A DNA stretch of 64,000 nt from Streptomyces sp. NBC_01451 (GCF_036227485.1 NZ_CP109479.1:496001-560000); one strand, 5' to 3'. Positions 44,160 through 52,934 are shown, counted from the first letter of the stretch. The notes: generated from the sequence alone by a model not told the origin. Made by a program: numbers and translations.

Positions 44160-44681
44160 TCAGACGCTGGGGAGGGGCTCGACGACGTCCGCCTCGCCTT
44201 CATCGTCGAGGGAGTAGGAGAGGAAGTCGTCCACCATGCGGTGGAACAGGCCCGCGAGCTGCTGAAGTTCCTCGGCGGACCAGTTGCCGAGGGCCATCTG
44301 CATACCGCGGCGGCTCGCCTCCCGGACGCGCTCGACGGCCTCCTCTCCCGTCGCGGTCAGCTCGATGCGCTGGGCGCGACGGTCGTCCGGATCGGGTACG
44401 CGGGTGACGTATCCGGCCTTCTGGAGCTGCTGCACCTGGCGGGTGACGTGGGAGGCCTCGACCGCCAGCCGGTTGGCGAGCTCCCCGGGGCGCATCGGTT
44501 CGGAGTCGGCGATCTGCCGAAGGAGCGCGGTGGCGGCCCGGTCGAGCGGCACTCCGGCGATCGCCATCAGACGGTCGTGCTGCCTGGCACGGCTGAGCAG
44601 ATAGGAGATGCGGGTGAGAGCTCGCTCGATCTCTGCCACATCCTTCGGGGCGGGAGCGGTCTTGGGTGGCGGTGTGGACAT
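44160..44681 (-). CDS. MarR-family transcription regulator (copy 1)
   Basis: 173 aa. The winged helix is LANRLAVEASHVTRQVQQL, followed by the wing VTRVPDPDDRRAQRIELT. It is a close paralogue of the MarR gene at 45669: long stretches of the DNA-binding domain are identical, including SHVTRQVQQLQKAGYVTRVP. Its own start is followed upstream by an ACTCAAGTAAA box like those near copy 2. Such repressors usually respond to aromatic or oxidising compounds. Confidence 0.92.
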   Translation of the reverse strand: MSTPPPKTAPAPKDVAEIERALTRISYLLSRARQHDRLMAIAGVPLDRAATALLRQIADSEPMRPGELANRLAVEASHVTRQVQQLQKAGYVTRVPDPDDRRAQRIELTATGEEAVERVREASRRGMQMALGNWSAEELQQLAGLFHRMVDDFLSYSLDDEGEADVVEPLPSV

Positions 44682-44683
44682 AC

Positions 44684-44720
44684 CCTCAAGTTTACCATCT
44701 CGTTGCGTAACTCAAGTAAA
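44684..44720. promoter_or_regulatory. MarR box upstream of copy 1
   Basis: GTAACTCAAGTAAA ends at 44720, with a second CTCAAGTTTA element at 44684-44693, directly upstream of the copy-1 start. It shares the ACTCAAGYAA core with three boxes at 46211-46322, so it is probably bound by the same regulators. Confidence 0.6.
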
Positions 44721-44831
44721 TTCAGCCATCGGCCCCACCGTCGCCCTCCCGACCGTCCGGGGCCCGGGACGGTCGACCGAGAAGTGTCGCGCGCCCGGAG
44801 TTCGGTGAGAACCGGTCGGGAACCGTCCCGC

Positions 44832-45575
44832 TCACGGCGTCAGGGCGCCGAGCCAGTAGCCGAACCCTCGACGGGTGTGGATCAGCGCCGGCGCCTCCTG
44901 GTTCACCTTGCGTCGCAGCCGGGAGACAAGCTGCTCGATCGCGTTTCCGCCCCGGTACTCACCCCAGACGTGCCGGGCGATCCGCTCCTTCGACAGCACC
45001 TTCCCGGAGTTGACCAGCAGGTGGCGCAGCAGCCGGTACTCCGCCGGAGTCAGATCGAGCGGACGCGACCCGCGGCGCGCCTCACAGGTGGCGTCGTCCA
45101 GGGCCAGATCTCCGTACGACAGCGCTCTCAGCTGCGGTGCGGGGCTGGAGCCGCGCAACAGCACCTGCACGCGGACCAGGACTTCGGAGATACGGAACGG
45201 CGTGGTCACGTAGTCCCGGCCGACCGGGCCCATCGCCGACAGCAAGGCACCCAGGGAGTCGGGAGCCGCCAGGAAGAGGACCGCCGGGCGGGCACCGGTG
45301 ACGCGATGCCGCCGCGCCAGTACGTCCAGGTCCGGCAGCGCCAGGTCGAGCACCACCAGGTCGAACCGGAAGCCCCCGAGCCTGGTCAGCGCCTCGGCCC
45401 CGGAGCACGCCGTGGTGACCAGGTAGCCCGCCAACTCCAGTGTCGTCGACAGCAGTTCGGTGACCACGGGATCGCGGGCTATGACCAGGATGTGCTGCCC
45501 GCGATCCTCGACCGGCGCCGGTTTCTCACAGATGCCCGCCTTGGAAAGACCGTTCATATGGGATCCACGCTTCAC
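44832..45575 (-). CDS. OmpR-type response regulator with a degenerate receiver
   Basis: 247 aa. The C-terminal winged helix is intact (LDLTPAEYRLLRHLLVNSGK, then HVWGEYRGGNAIEQLVSRLR). In the receiver the usual acidic pair is altered (ILVIARDP in place of ILVVDDDP) and the conserved Lys is Thr (YVTTPF), although the aspartate in VVLDLALPD remains. Phosphorylation control is therefore doubtful. No histidine kinase is adjacent; the gene sits between the two MarR paralogues on the same strand. An ATG at 45557 is an alternative start. Confidence 0.85.
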   Translation of the reverse strand: MKRGSHMNGLSKAGICEKPAPVEDRGQHILVIARDPVVTELLSTTLELAGYLVTTACSGAEALTRLGGFRFDLVVLDLALPDLDVLARRHRVTGARPAVLFLAAPDSLGALLSAMGPVGRDYVTTPFRISEVLVRVQVLLRGSSPAPQLRALSYGDLALDDATCEARRGSRPLDLTPAEYRLLRHLLVNSGKVLSKERIARHVWGEYRGGNAIEQLVSRLRRKVNQEAPALIHTRRGFGYWLGALTP

Positions 45576-45668
45576 GTCTCAACGGCTGCGCGAGCCACCG
45601 CGACCGGCCGTCCCGGTGACATGGGACGGCACGGCGAGCGGGGGTACGCATTGCGCCGCCCGGTGCGG

Positions 45669-46193
45669 TCAGGGGGTGTGGTGCGGTACGGCGGCCTCGC
45701 GGCCGTCGCTCGCGTCGATGGCGGAGAGCACGTCGTCGACCATCCGGTCCACGAAGGCGGTCAGGCGCCGGAGTTCATGAGGTGACCACCCTTCCAGAGC
45801 CCTCCGCATGTTGCGGCAACTGACCTCCCGGATACGGACGACCGCCTCCTCGCCCGCCGTGGTGAGCCGGATGCGCTGCGCACGGCGGTCGTCGGGGTCG
45901 GGTACGCGGGTGACGTATCCGGCCTTCTGGAGCTGCTGCACCTGGCGGGTGACGTGGGAGGCCTCGACCGCCAGCCGGTTGGCCAGCTCCCCCAGACGCA
46001 GGGGTTCGGAGTCGGCGATCTGCCGCAGGAGCACGACGGCGGAGCGCTCCAGGGGAACACCGGCCAGTTCCCTCAATCGGCCGTGCTGCCGGGCATGGTA
46101 GGCCAGGTGAGCGATCCGGTTGAGATTCCGGTCGATCTCGGCAACGTCCGTCGCGGCTGACGCGAGGACTTCCGCTGACGGTGGTGTGGGCAT
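45669..46193 (-). CDS. MarR-family transcription regulator (copy 2)
   Basis: 174 aa paralogue of the MarR at 44160, with the same winged helix (LANRLAVEASHVTRQVQQL) and wing. The N- and C-terminal effector helices differ more, so the two may sense different ligands while reading the same DNA site. The ATG at 46193 is chosen because the longer frame to 46232 would run through the operator-like boxes. Three dyads lie just upstream. Confidence 0.92.
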   Translation of the reverse strand: MPTPPSAEVLASAATDVAEIDRNLNRIAHLAYHARQHGRLRELAGVPLERSAVVLLRQIADSEPLRLGELANRLAVEASHVTRQVQQLQKAGYVTRVPDPDDRRAQRIRLTTAGEEAVVRIREVSCRNMRRALEGWSPHELRRLTAFVDRMVDDVLSAIDASDGREAAVPHHTP

Positions 46194-46210
46194 GCCCGCC
46201 ACCCTAGCAT

Positions 46211-46322
46211 TTTGCTTGCGTGACTCAAGCAAAACAGTTCACTCCCCTTCCGTGTTCGACACCGTTCGACATTAGCTTGCTTGACTCAAGTAATTCACAT
46301 GTGCTTGCCTGACTCAAGCAAA
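46211..46322. promoter_or_regulatory. Three MarR operator boxes in tandem
   Basis: Box 1, TTTGCTTG-CGTGACT-CAAGCAAA (46211-46233), has perfect 8-bp arms. Box 2 (46272-46294) reads TTAGCTTG-CTTGACT-CAAGTAAT and box 3 (46300-46322) reads TGTGCTTG-CCTGACT-CAAGCAAA. All share a 7-base spacer ending in GACT. Box 1 overlaps the promoter region of MarR copy 2; boxes 2 and 3 face the rightward spacer at 46323. Confidence 0.8.
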
Positions 46323-46787
46323 ACGGAGTCCGTCGCCGTCGGCAATACCCCTGCGGCCCCACGGACCCCTCGCACCGCGACCGCAGGAGTTCCCATGACC
46401 CGCACCACCTGACCACCACCCCGGTGACCGTCCAGGTCACCGAAGCCCGCGCGGCGAAGAGCCGCGGGCACCCGGACCGGGGCCGCCTTGAGCGGAGGAG
46501 GCCCCGCCGCGCCGAACCCGTGGGGACGGGGCCCGGCGCGCCCCTCGGACTCGGCCTCGGACAACTCCCCCCGTCCGGCGCCGAGTCCGAGGACACCCCA
46601 CCCCCGGTTCGACGGCGACTCCTCGTGACCACTGGGCAGCCCCCGGCCCACTCCCCCGGCGCACGAGGCCGACAGCACCGCCGAGACCGCTCCGCTCACC
46701 GCCCACCACCGTCCCCCGGGCCACGCGCCCCCGAAGCGAGCAGTGCCGGCCGGACCGGCCCCAGGAGACGGAAGGCAGGACACCCCG
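46323..46787 (+). other. 465-base spacer with a five-codon ORF and hairpin
   Basis: No normal-length gene. A good ribosome site (AGGAG, 46385-46389) precedes ATG 46395, which opens a five-codon frame (MTRTT, stop at 46410). About 35 bases later, GCCCGCGCGGC-GAAGA-GCCGCGGGC (46445-46469) forms a hairpin with a 2-base bulge. The set follows the MarR boxes on the same side. It could be a leader peptide with an attenuator, or the start of a gene lost by frameshift. The rest of the spacer is GC-rich and shows nothing I recognise up to the lipase ribosome site. Confidence 0.4.
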
Positions 46788-47711
46788 ATGAGGACCTACG
46801 GACGAGCCGGACTGGCCGGGGCGGTCGCGTGCGGCGTGCTGGTCACGGTGATCGCCGTCGGACGCGACGACGGCGATCCGGCGCCGCCACAGGGCCCGTA
46901 TGTGGCACTGGGCGATTCCTACACCTCGGGCCCGGGGATTCCCGCCCAGGCCACCAACCCCGCGGGCTGCGACCGTTCCGACCGGAACTACCCCTCCCTG
47001 GTCGCGCGGCAACTGGCTCTGGAAACAGCCGACTTCCGCGACATGAGCTGCAGCGGCGCGAAGATCGCCGACCTCTCCTCGGCCCAGTCCACGGACAACG
47101 GCGTCAACCCGGCCCAGCTGTCCGCACTCACCACGAGGACCGGACTGGTCACCATCGGCATGGGCGGCAACGACATCGGTTTCGCCGCCACGGTCCAGGA
47201 GTGCGTCAAGAAGGGCGTCGTCTATCGGCTGACGGGCAGCGGCAGGTTCAGCGGCAACGACGCGCCCTGCCGGCGGGAGTACGTCTCCGACGGCGCCGAC
47301 AAGGTGGCGCGGCGGATCGACGCGGCGGGCGAGCGGCTGACCGGCGCGCTCGCCGAGGTGAAGCGCCGTGCGCCGCGGGCCGAGGTGTACGTCGTCGGCT
47401 ATCCGGCGATCCTGCCGTCCGAGGGGAAGCGCTGCGACGACGACATGACCCTCGCTCCCGGGGACGTGCGGTTCCTCGACGCCAAGGAACGTCAGCTCAA
47501 CAGCACGCTCCGGAAGCGGGCCGAGGCCGCCGGGGCGGTGTACGTCGACACCTACGGGCCGTCCGTCGGCCGTGACGCCTGCGCGGCTCGGGAGACCCGC
47601 TGGATCGAGCCGCTGATGCCGGCGGCGGACGCGGCCCCGGTTCACCCCAACGAGCGAGGCGAACGCGGGATGGCCGACGCCGTACTGCGCGCCCTGAAGG
47701 CGTCGGGATGA
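46788..47711 (+). CDS. Secreted SGNH/GDSL-type esterase or lipase
   Basis: 307 aa. An N-terminal hydrophobic anchor or signal (LAGAVACGVLVTVIAVG) is followed by the SGNH blocks: GDSYTSGPG (catalytic Ser), SCSGAKIADL (block II Gly), GMGGNDIGF (block III Asn) and PVHPNERGERGM (block V Asp-x-x-His variant). Several Cys residues suggest disulfides, as in secreted Streptomyces lipases. It would hydrolyse esters outside the cell. The ATG at 46788 has GGCAGGA upstream. Confidence 0.92.
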   Translation: MRTYGRAGLAGAVACGVLVTVIAVGRDDGDPAPPQGPYVALGDSYTSGPGIPAQATNPAGCDRSDRNYPSLVARQLALETADFRDMSCSGAKIADLSSAQSTDNGVNPAQLSALTTRTGLVTIGMGGNDIGFAATVQECVKKGVVYRLTGSGRFSGNDAPCRREYVSDGADKVARRIDAAGERLTGALAEVKRRAPRAEVYVVGYPAILPSEGKRCDDDMTLAPGDVRFLDAKERQLNSTLRKRAEAAGAVYVDTYGPSVGRDACAARETRWIEPLMPAADAAPVHPNERGERGMADAVLRALKASG

Positions 47712-47838
47712 GCACCCATGTCTCATGAAGCGGACAAGTACCGCAAGACGCCCAGGCGCCGGGAACCCGGTCGCGACGCACCTGGAGCGGAGCGTCCGGG
47801 CCGACTCGACCGGCCAGGGCCACCGGCGCCCCCGACAT

Positions 47839-47858
47839 CCGGGCCGGTTCCGGCCCGG
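47839..47858. promoter_or_regulatory. 20-bp perfect palindrome upstream of the alcohol dehydrogenase
   Basis: CCGGGCCGG-TT-CCGGCCCGG lies 83-102 bases before the dehydrogenase start and 127 bases after the lipase stop. It could be an operator or the lipase terminator. It resembles the GGGNC/GNCCC boxes of this region but with six rather than four bases between the half-sites. Confidence 0.45.
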
Positions 47859-47940
47859 ACACCGACCGCGGCCTGACGGCCGCACCCGGATCCCCCACCC
47901 AACCGAGCATCAACTTCGTTACTCAGAAGGCGAGTTACTC

Positions 47941-48975
47941 ATGTCCACCACCATGAAGTCCGTACACACCGCGAAGGACAAGGTCGAGGTCGTCGAGGTC
48001 GAACGCCCCGTACCAGGCCCCAAGGACGCCCTCATGCGCATCCGGGCCTGCGGCATCTGCGGTACCGACACCTTCTTCCTCCACCTCGGTGGCATGCCGA
48101 CCGCGGACGGCACCATGCGCGCCATCCCACTGGGCCACGAGCCCGCCGGTGAGATCGTCGAACTCGGCGCGGAAGTACGGGACCTGAAGGTCGGCGACCG
48201 TGTTGTCGTCAACCCGCAGGGCGTGTCGTCCGGCATCATCGGCTGCGGCGGCGCACACGGCGCGATGAGCCAGTACCTGCTCCTCGACGACTGCGAGGTC
48301 GGCAGGACGGTCGCCGTCTTCCCCGACACCGTCCCCTTCGACGTCGCCTCCCTGAACGAGCCCATGGCGGTGGCCCGGCACTGCGTCAACCGCTCCGAAG
48401 CCACCCCCGAGGACACCGTCGTCGTCTTCGGTGCCGGACCCATCGGCCTCGGCGCCACCATCTGGCTCAAGCTCCGCGGCGTCAAGCACGTCGTCGTCGC
48501 CGACGTCATCCCCGAACGCCTGGAGACCGCCCTCGCCATCGGCGCCGACGCCGTCATCAACTCCCGCACCGAGAACGTCACCGAGCGGTTGACGGAACTC
48601 CACGGGCAGTCCGCCAACGCCCTCGGCCAGCCCCGCCCCGGCACCGACATCTACATCGACGCCGCCGGTGTCGCCGCCGTCTTCAACACCACCGTCGAGT
48701 CCGCCAAGTGGGGCGCGAAGCTCGTCATGGTCGCCGTGCAGAAGAAGTCCGACCAGATCGACCTGGGCGGCATGCTCCGCAGCGAACTCACCCTGATCGC
48801 CTCCCAGGGCTACCCCACGGAGATCTTCGAGGTCACCCCCGAACTCGTCGAGCACCACGAAACCTTCGCCAGGCTCATCAGCCACCGCATCCCCTTCGCC
48901 GACGTCGACACCGCCTTCGACCTCGCCCTCACCCCGGGCGCCGCCGAAAAGGTCGTCGTCACCTTCGACGAGTAG
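47941..48975 (+). CDS. Zinc-dependent medium-chain alcohol/polyol dehydrogenase
   Basis: 344 aa MDR enzyme. RACGICGTDTFFLH holds the catalytic zinc Cys, LGHEPAGEIVELG the zinc His and Glu, VVFGAGPIGLGATIWLKLRG the cofactor fold. The four-Cys structural zinc lobe seems reduced. It oxidises a secondary alcohol or diol with NAD(P). The ATG at 47941 starts the conserved domain. It is followed by a very strong hairpin. Alcohol dehydrogenases occur in the hypoxia-response loci of other streptomycetes, which suits the neighbouring genes. Confidence 0.92.
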   Translation: MSTTMKSVHTAKDKVEVVEVERPVPGPKDALMRIRACGICGTDTFFLHLGGMPTADGTMRAIPLGHEPAGEIVELGAEVRDLKVGDRVVVNPQGVSSGIIGCGGAHGAMSQYLLLDDCEVGRTVAVFPDTVPFDVASLNEPMAVARHCVNRSEATPEDTVVVFGAGPIGLGATIWLKLRGVKHVVVADVIPERLETALAIGADAVINSRTENVTERLTELHGQSANALGQPRPGTDIYIDAAGVAAVFNTTVESAKWGAKLVMVAVQKKSDQIDLGGMLRSELTLIASQGYPTEIFEVTPELVEHHETFARLISHRIPFADVDTAFDLALTPGAAEKVVVTFDE

Positions 48976-48980
48976 GACGA

Positions 48981-49031
48981 GCGGGCGGGGCGGGGCCCGG
49001 GAAACGCCTCCCCGGACCCCGCCCCGCCCGC
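48981..49031 (+). terminator. Very strong GC hairpin terminator
   Basis: GCGGGCGGGGCGGGG (48981-48995) pairs perfectly over 15 bases with CCCCGCCCCGCCCGC (49017-49031), with a smaller inner stem in the loop. It begins 6 bases after the alcohol dehydrogenase stop. Confidence 0.85.
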
Positions 49032-49128
49032 GGTCCCGGCGGTCACCGCTCGGCAGACAGTCCGTGGGCCCCGTAGACCGCCACCGCAGTTCCCCGAGGC
49101 GGCCGGATACGGACTGAGCCTCACCCTC

Positions 49129-49530
49129 ATGACCGACGTCCGGCAGCCCGTCCTGGTCTCCCGCGAGATCGGGGCGGGTGCCGGACTCTTCTACGGTGCG
49201 ATGCCCGCGCTCGTCGTGGCGGCGGCGCCCAGCGTGAGGGCAGGGGTCGTGCCGGCCAGGAAGACCACCTCGTTCGGCGGTGTGCCGCTGCCCTCCGGGA
49301 ACGGGTTCCGGGTGGCCGTGGCGGCCGTGGGCTTCGGTGCCGGGGCCGCGTGGCGGGCTGTCGGCATCGCGCTCCTCCTGTCCCGCAGGCAGGCGGTCGT
49401 ACCTTCCGTGGAGTCGGCGCCGGGGCTCCCGGTGGTCTCCGTGCCGGTTGCGAACTCCCCGGGCGAAGCGACCGGTTCGTACCGAGAGGGCGGTCCCGAG
49501 GGTCTATCGTGTCGGCATGTCCGTCCCTGA
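49129..49530 (+). CDS. Hypothetical 133-aa protein, doubtful
   Basis: Open frame with Streptomyces-like third-position bias and a mildly hydrophobic middle ([38 protein letters not shown]). It overlaps the next gene by 14 bases. No family is recognised and no clear ribosome site precedes the ATG. It may be a small membrane protein or simply a chance frame in the promoter region of the following gene. Confidence 0.28.
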   Translation: MTDVRQPVLVSREIGAGAGLFYGAMPALVVAAAPSVRAGVVPARKTTSFGGVPLPSGNGFRVAVAAVGFGAGAAWRAVGIALLLSRRQAVVPSVESAPGLPVVSVPVANSPGEATGSYREGGPEGLSCRHVRP

Positions 49531-50452
49531 ACTGATCCGAATCGTCTCCCGCGACTCGCCCATGGCACTGGCCCAGGTGGAACGGGTACGTGCCGAACTG
49601 GCCGTCGTACATCCGCGGGTGCGCACCGAGGTCGTCCCTGTGAAGACGACCGGCGACAAGTGGATGGGCGATCTGTCCATGGTCGAGGGCAAGGGGGCGT
49701 TCACCAAGGAGGTCGACGCCGCGCTGCTGGCCGGCGAGGCCGATCTCGCGGTGCACTGCGTCAAGGACGTGCCGGCCGACCGGCCGCTCCCCGCAGGCAC
49801 GATGTTCGCCGCGTTCCTCAAGCGGGACGACATCCGTGACGCCCTGATCCACCCGGGTGGCCGCACCCTCGACGAGTTGCCGGACGGCACCCGGATCGGT
49901 ACGTCCTCGGTGCGCCGGATCGCCCAACTGGCCGCGTCCCATCCGCACCTGGAGTGCGTGCCGTTCCGCGGCAACGCCAACCGGCGGCTGGAGAAGCTCG
50001 CGGCCGGGGAGGCCGACGCGCTGCTCCTCGCCGTGTCCGGTCTGGAGCGCATCGGCCGGATGGACGTGGTCAGCGAGATCCTCTCCCCCGAGGCGATGAT
50101 GCCGCCGATCGGCGCGGGCATCCTCGCCCTCCAGTGCCGCGAGGGCGACACCGAGCTGATCGACGCGGTCAGCGGCCTCGGTGACCCGGACACGCATCGG
50201 GAGGCGACGGCCGAGCGCATGTTCCTGCACGTTCTCCAGGGGCACTGCAACAGCCCGATCGCCGGGTACGCGAAGGTGGCCCGCAACGGTGAACTGTCCC
50301 TGCGCGCCTGCGTGTTCACCCCGGACGGCAAGGTCCAGCTCAACGCCCACGAATGGGCGGGCCGACTCGACCCGGCCACACTGGGCACGTCCGTGGCCGT
50401 GGCGCTGCTGCGGCAGGGCGCGCGCGAGCTGATCGACGACATCGCGCACTGA
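49517..50452 (+). CDS. hemC: Hydroxymethylbilane synthase (porphobilinogen deaminase), stand-alone
   Basis: 311 aa enzyme that joins four porphobilinogens into the linear tetrapyrrole for haem, sirohaem and cobalamin. Family motifs: [13 protein letters not shown] (start), [48 protein letters not shown], and Cys244 in [13 protein letters not shown], which should carry the dipyrromethane cofactor. No hemA, hemB or hemD is nearby, so this is probably a second copy beside a housekeeping one. Its place among oxidase and hypoxia-type genes suggests a condition-specific supply of haem. ATG 49517 is the natural start. Confidence 0.93.
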   Translation: MSVPELIRIVSRDSPMALAQVERVRAELAVVHPRVRTEVVPVKTTGDKWMGDLSMVEGKGAFTKEVDAALLAGEADLAVHCVKDVPADRPLPAGTMFAAFLKRDDIRDALIHPGGRTLDELPDGTRIGTSSVRRIAQLAASHPHLECVPFRGNANRRLEKLAAGEADALLLAVSGLERIGRMDVVSEILSPEAMMPPIGAGILALQCREGDTELIDAVSGLGDPDTHREATAERMFLHVLQGHCNSPIAGYAKVARNGELSLRACVFTPDGKVQLNAHEWAGRLDPATLGTSVAVALLRQGARELIDDIAH

Positions 50453-50619
50453 GAACCGGCGAACGGAAGCCGAGTCCTTTGGGGATCACCCGAACCACGA
50501 GAGCCCCCGGCCGTCACCGCCGAAGGGCTATCTGACCGTACCCATCCGACCGTTGAGTTTTCCGGTCAGCAGGCTCGAAGCCGGAGGGCCTGGAAGCGGC
50601 TGCGGCCCCTCGGCACGGG

Positions 50620-50654
50620 GTCCGCACCCGCGCGGTGCCTCACCCGGTGCGGAC
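50620..50654. terminator. Hairpin between hemC and the desaturase
   Basis: GTCCGCACC (50620-50628) pairs perfectly with GGTGCGGAC (50646-50654) in the 211-base gap between the convergent genes, just beyond the desaturase stop. Nothing else is seen in that gap. Confidence 0.6.
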
Positions 50655-50663
50655 ACGCCGCGC

Positions 50664-51638
50664 TCAGCGCCTGGCGGCCGCGCGCCGCGCCAGGACGGCG
50701 GCCCGGCGCTCGTCGAACCGGGTCGCCTGCGCGTCCAGTGAACCGAGGAACTCGCCCAGCTCCTGCTGGGCCTTGAGCCCCTCGGGCCCGAGGCCGGTCA
50801 GGCGCAGGACCTTGAGGTGCCGCAGCACCGGCTGGAGGACGTCGTCGTGGTGGACGCGCAGGTTGTAGACCCCGCCCAGGGCGATCTCGACGGCGGCGCG
50901 TTCGAAGCCCGGCAGGCCGTGGCCGGGCATCCGGAAGCCGCTCACCACGTCGGCGACGGCGTGCAAGGCCTGGTCGGGGGCGATCTCCAGGGCGGCCCCC
51001 AGCAGGTTGCGGTAGAAAACCATGTGCAGGTTCTCGTCGGTGGCGATGCGCGCCAGCAGGCGGTCGCAGACCGGATCGCCCGAGCTGTGCCCGGTATTGC
51101 GGTGCGAGATGCGGGTGACCAGTTCCTGGAAGGCGACGTACGCCACGGTGTGGAGCGGCGAGTGCCGGTTGTCGGAGACGAATCCGGCGGACATGTGGGT
51201 CATGCGGGCCCGCTCCAGTGCCGCCGGGTCCACGGCGCGGGACGCCACCAGGTAGTCCCGCATGGCCATGGAGTGCCGGGCCTCCTCCGCCGTCCACCGA
51301 TGCACCCAGGTGCCCCAGGCGCCGTCACGCCCGAACAGGGTGGCGATCTCGTGGTGGTAACTGGGCAGGTTGTCCTCGGTGAGCAGGTTCACCACCATCG
51401 CGACCTTGCCCATCGCGGTCAGCGGAGACTGCTCCGGCACCCAGGGCTCACCGCCCAGGACCCCGTCGAAGTCCCGGCCTCGGCTCCACGGGACGTACTC
51501 GTGGGGCATCCACTCCTTGAACACCCCCAGGTGGCGGTTGAGTTCGCGCTCGACCACCTCCTCCAGCGCGTGGAGGAGCTGCGCGTCCGTCCACGTGGTG
51601 CGGCGGGTGGAAGGGGACCCTAGGGGGGCGGCAGCCAT
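50664..51638 (-). CDS. Acyl-ACP desaturase, soluble di-iron type
   Basis: 324 aa member of the fatty-acid-desaturase-2 family (PF03405). The di-iron ligands sit in LTEDNLPSYHHEI, WTAEEARHSMAMRDYLV (ExxH) and TDENLHMVFYRNLL (second ExxH). It introduces a cis double bond into an acyl chain held on ACP, needing O2 and reduced ferredoxin. A GGGCC-N4-GGCCC box lies 75 bases upstream of the ATG, between this gene and the NarL-type regulator, so it is likely a target of that regulator. It is 17 kb from the PUFA locus; a link to it is not shown. Confidence 0.93.
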   Translation of the reverse strand: MAAAPLGSPSTRRTTWTDAQLLHALEEVVERELNRHLGVFKEWMPHEYVPWSRGRDFDGVLGGEPWVPEQSPLTAMGKVAMVVNLLTEDNLPSYHHEIATLFGRDGAWGTWVHRWTAEEARHSMAMRDYLVASRAVDPAALERARMTHMSAGFVSDNRHSPLHTVAYVAFQELVTRISHRNTGHSSGDPVCDRLLARIATDENLHMVFYRNLLGAALEIAPDQALHAVADVVSGFRMPGHGLPGFERAAVEIALGGVYNLRVHHDDVLQPVLRHLKVLRLTGLGPEGLKAQQELGEFLGSLDAQATRFDERRAAVLARRAAARR

Positions 51639-52196
51639 GGAGGAACCGGCCTTTCGCTGCGGGGATGAACCTACGGTTCCGTAAGTTATGAGGCCGCGCC
51701 GTGGTTCCGCAGGGGCCGTTTGGCCCTACTTGCGCGTACGGGCGCGGAGGCCGGCGCGTACCGGGTGCTCCGTCCCCGCTCCCGTCTGAGGTGCCTGTCG
51801 AGTCGGCACGGAGCGTGGTGCCCGGGTTGCCACTGGTCCGTTGCTCCGTGCCGCGTGTCCGTTCCCGCTTGCGGCGCCTCTGGATGCGGAACCCTCGGAA
51901 GGGGCTTTCCCCCAGGCCGGGAGGCGGGTGTTTTCGCAGGTCACGCAAGTCACTTGAAGAACAACCGCCCCGCCCTCGACGAAAGAGACAGGGGCGCCCC
52001 TTCAGCGACCTGGTCAGGGGGTCCCCGACGCGGCGTACGACGAAGGAGCCCGCCGTTTCGAGGAGCGGGAGTCGGCGCAGCTCATCACGCTCCTCCTCAT
52101 GGTTGATGTCCGGAACCGGATGAACGTCACCACCCGCAGGACGCCCGGCACGGAGCAGTCGGTCTCCGTAGCCACCCGGCTCGTACGCTGGCTTCC
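51639..52196. promoter_or_regulatory. 558-base divergent spacer with a DevR/OsdR-like box
   Basis: No convincing gene. At 51713-51726 stands GGGCC-GTTT-GGCCC within AGGGGCCGTTTGGCCCTA, a perfect inverted repeat of the GGGNC-N4-GNCCC type bound by DevR/DosR-family regulators (known in mycobacteria and for OsdR of Streptomyces coelicolor). It is placed to control the leftward desaturase. The remaining 450 bases hold the promoter of the response-regulator gene; nothing else is clear. Confidence 0.65.
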
Positions 52197-52922
52197 GTGG
52201 AAGCACACACGAACACCGGCCTCGTCTCCTCGCCCGCCTCACCTCTGCGGGTGTTCATCCTGGATGACCACGAGGTGGTGCGCCGAGGGGTGCGCGACCT
52301 GCTGGAGGCCGAGCCGGACATCGTCGTGGCCGGCGAGGCGGCGAGTGCCCGGGAGGCGCTCGCCCGGGTGCCCGCGGTCCGCCCGCATGTCGCGGTGCTG
52401 GACGTGCGGCTCGGCGAGGCCGGCAACGGGGACCACGCGGGGGTCGAGGTGTGCCGGGAGCTGCGGGCCCGGATGCCCGAACTGGCCTGTCTGATGCTGA
52501 CCTCGTTCGACGACGACGAGGCGTTGTTCGACGCCATCATGGCGGGCGCGGCCGGCTATGTGCTCAAGCGGATCGACGGTTCCGACCTGGTGGCCGCCGT
52601 CCGTACGGTGGCGGGGGGAGAGTCCATGCTGGATCCCCGGGCGGCCTCGCGGGTGATGACGCGGCTGCGCGACCCCCGGCCGGAACCCGAAGCCCCGTAC
52701 GTCTCACCCGAGTTGGAGCGGCTTTCGCCGCGCGAGCAGGAGATCCTGGAGCTGATCGGCGAGGGGCTGACGAACCGCCAGATCGCCGAGCGGCTGTTCC
52801 TCGCGGAGAAGACGATCAAGAACCGGGTGTCGTCCATCCTGGCCAAACTGGGCGTGGGCCGCCGCATCCAGGCAGCGATGCTGGCCGAAAAGCTGCGGGA
52901 GCAGCGGCGGCCCGAGCGGTAG
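52197..52922 (+). CDS. NarL/DevR-type response regulator
   Basis: 241 aa. The receiver is complete: the acidic pair in FILDDHEVV, the phosphorylated Asp in VAVLDVRLG, the Ser/Thr in LTSFDDD and the Lys in YVLKRIDG. The LuxR-type helix-turn-helix is LSPREQEILELIGEGLTNRQ, followed by IAERLFLAEKTIKNRVSSIL. The wording is that of DosR/DevR dormancy regulators. The partner kinase gene is convergent, 12 bases away. Three GGGNC-N4-GNCCC boxes nearby are the expected binding sites. GTG 52197 begins the frame. Confidence 0.93.
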   Translation: MEAHTNTGLVSSPASPLRVFILDDHEVVRRGVRDLLEAEPDIVVAGEAASAREALARVPAVRPHVAVLDVRLGEAGNGDHAGVEVCRELRARMPELACLMLTSFDDDEALFDAIMAGAAGYVLKRIDGSDLVAAVRTVAGGESMLDPRAASRVMTRLRDPRPEPEAPYVSPELERLSPREQEILELIGEGLTNRQIAERLFLAEKTIKNRVSSILAKLGVGRRIQAAMLAEKLREQRRPER

Positions 52923-52934
52923 ACCGGCGCTCCG

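Noticed and set aside
47839..47858. Palindrome considered as a fourth DevR/OsdR box
   Set aside because: The half-sites GGGCC and GGCCC are six bases apart rather than four as in the other three boxes, and the arms form a simple hairpin.
46424..47885. Long open frames on both strands around the SGNH esterase
   Set aside because: Only the 46788-47711 frame carries SGNH motifs and a signal peptide; the others are compositional shadows.
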